A DNA stretch of 5,238 bases, taken from the NCBI GenBank assembly GCA_017443165.1, contig JAFSOW010000093.1, positions 1-5,238 on the forward strand, written 5' to 3'. The position numbers and the translations under genes were made by a program. Positions 4,457-5,238 of the stretch are shown here, piece after piece; position 1 is the stretch's first letter, and each line of letters opens with the position of its first letter. This stretch comes from Acidaminococcaceae bacterium (lineage in GTDB: Bacteria > Bacillota > Negativicutes > Acidaminococcales > Acidaminococcaceae). Under the pieces are notes generated by a model that did not search any database, was not told the DNA's origin, and saw nothing but the letters and a program-made list of their open reading frames with translations.

Positions 4457-5238
4457 TTACTTACCGTGAACTGCAAACAAAAACTGTTTTACAGAAGTAA
4501 ACCACGAAGCCGGAAGTACCAGCATGACCCCTGACCCTAACACGCAGAAAATGCCAATCAGATTCTGGGCCGTCAGCGCTTCGTAAAAAACAAACGAACC
4601 CACTACAACACTTGTCAGCGGTTCAAACGTACTGAGCAGCGAAGCGCGGATTGATCCGCAACGGAACAGGCCCATCTGGAACAGTACCAATGCCAGCGCA
4701 GTCGATAAAAGCGCAAGTAAAGCCACGACGCCCCAGGCCGTTGTATCGGAAGGAAATGCCAGGTTTCCCGTCGCTGCCGCAAACAGCGAAATTTCTGCCG
4801 AAGACAGCAACGTAAGCCAGAAAACGGTAGTCAGAGCTGATACGGACTGTAACGAACTTTTACCAAGAAACACGATATACAGCGCATACGTCACGCCGGA
4901 AGCAACGGCCAACAACATGCCTATGACGCCCGCTGTTTCTCCGCCGGAAAGCTGGCTGATACCAAGCGTACAAAGTAATGTACAGAAAATCTGGCGGTAA
5001 TCCGGGCTCACGCGGAACAGTAAAACCGAAAAAACAATCACCAGTATCGGAAAAGTGAAATGCAGCGTCGTTGCCAGACCAGAATCCATATAATTATATG
5101 AAGAAAACAGAAGTACCGGAGTCAGCGCACAAAACACGGAAAGCAACGTAATTTCCCAAAACTGCCGCAGGGTAATCTGCAGGGATATATCCCTGCGCAC
5201 TGCAATTGTATCAAAAAGGATCAGACTGCCAAAGAAAA
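4457..5238 (-). CDS. EamA-family (DMT superfamily) transporter, 5'-truncated
   Basis: The frame is open to the right window edge, with FFGSLILFDTIAV encoded by 5236-5198. The first start-like codon in the window (GTG at 5200-5198) is therefore internal and the gene begins outside. About 260 residues are visible of the roughly 290-300 usual for two-EamA-domain proteins. Hydrophobic segments include TLLSVFCALTPVLLFSS, TLHFTFPILVIVFSVLLF, GMLLAVASGVTYALYIVFLG, VVALLALLSTALALVLFQMG and a C-terminal IGIFCVLGSGVMLVLP. The second-domain signature is GSIRASLLSTFEPLTSVVVG followed by FYEAL. Family members export amino acids or other small metabolites across the inner membrane; the substrate here cannot be assigned. 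Its stop is 78 bases before the small tautomerase gene, so membership of the same operon is possible but not certain. Confidence 0.9.
   Translation of the reverse strand, partial: FFGSLILFDTIAVRRDISLQITLRQFWEITLLSVFCALTPVLLFSSYNYMDSGLATTLHFTFPILVIVFSVLLFRVSPDYRQIFCTLLCTLGISQLSGGETAGVIGMLLAVASGVTYALYIVFLGKSSLQSVSALTTVFWLTLLSSAEISLFAAATGNLAFPSDTTAWGVVALLALLSTALALVLFQMGLFRCGSIRASLLSTFEPLTSVVVGSFVFYEALTAQNLIGIFCVLGSGVMLVLPASWFTSVKQFLFAVHGK

Noticed and set aside
1..5238. CRISPR arrays, insertion sequences, tRNA or rRNA genes, phage or toxin-antitoxin genes
   Set aside because: I saw no regularly spaced repeats, transposase motifs, terminal inverted repeats, cloverleaf-like sequence or such gene products in any frame I examined.

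Overview
The window suggests a Firmicutes-type bacterium, perhaps an anaerobic lineage such as the Negativicutes. The basis is strong Shine-Dalgarno sites (AGGAGG, GGGAGG, GAGAGG) before most genes, very tight same-strand packing, moderate GC in genes with AT-richer spacers, and the protein families present. This is an inference from style; no taxonomic marker gene is present.

Layout. Positions 1-417 (+) carry the 3' end of an aconitase-family small subunit (LeuD / isopropylmalate dehydratase type), cut by the left edge. Positions 418-846 are a 429-base convergent spacer with several hairpins, including a 12-bp-stem bidirectional terminator candidate at 647-687. Everything to the right is on the minus strand and is transcribed right to left: an EamA/DMT transporter (cut by the right edge), a 70-aa 4-oxalocrotonate tautomerase-like protein, a LysR-type regulator, a crotonase-family (PaaG-like) enzyme, an Fsr-like MFS transporter, and a 129-aa tautomerase-superfamily protein resembling malonate semialdehyde decarboxylase (MSAD).

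The five genes from 4378 down to 847 are separated by 29, 14, 19 and 47 bases, with no terminator visible between them, so they look like one operon. The EamA gene may be co-transcribed, but its 78-base gap to the next gene holds an unusual set of palindromes and may contain the operon promoter and operator.

The genes read as a small, self-regulated catabolic or detoxification module. It has two different Pro-1 tautomerase-superfamily enzymes, one CoA-thioester isomerase or hydratase, two membrane carriers and a LysR sensor. A plausible but unproven role is uptake or efflux, and processing, of an unsaturated or oxo acid. Both tautomerase-family proteins and the crotonase differ from textbook enzymes at active-site positions, so none of the exact reactions can be assigned from sequence alone.
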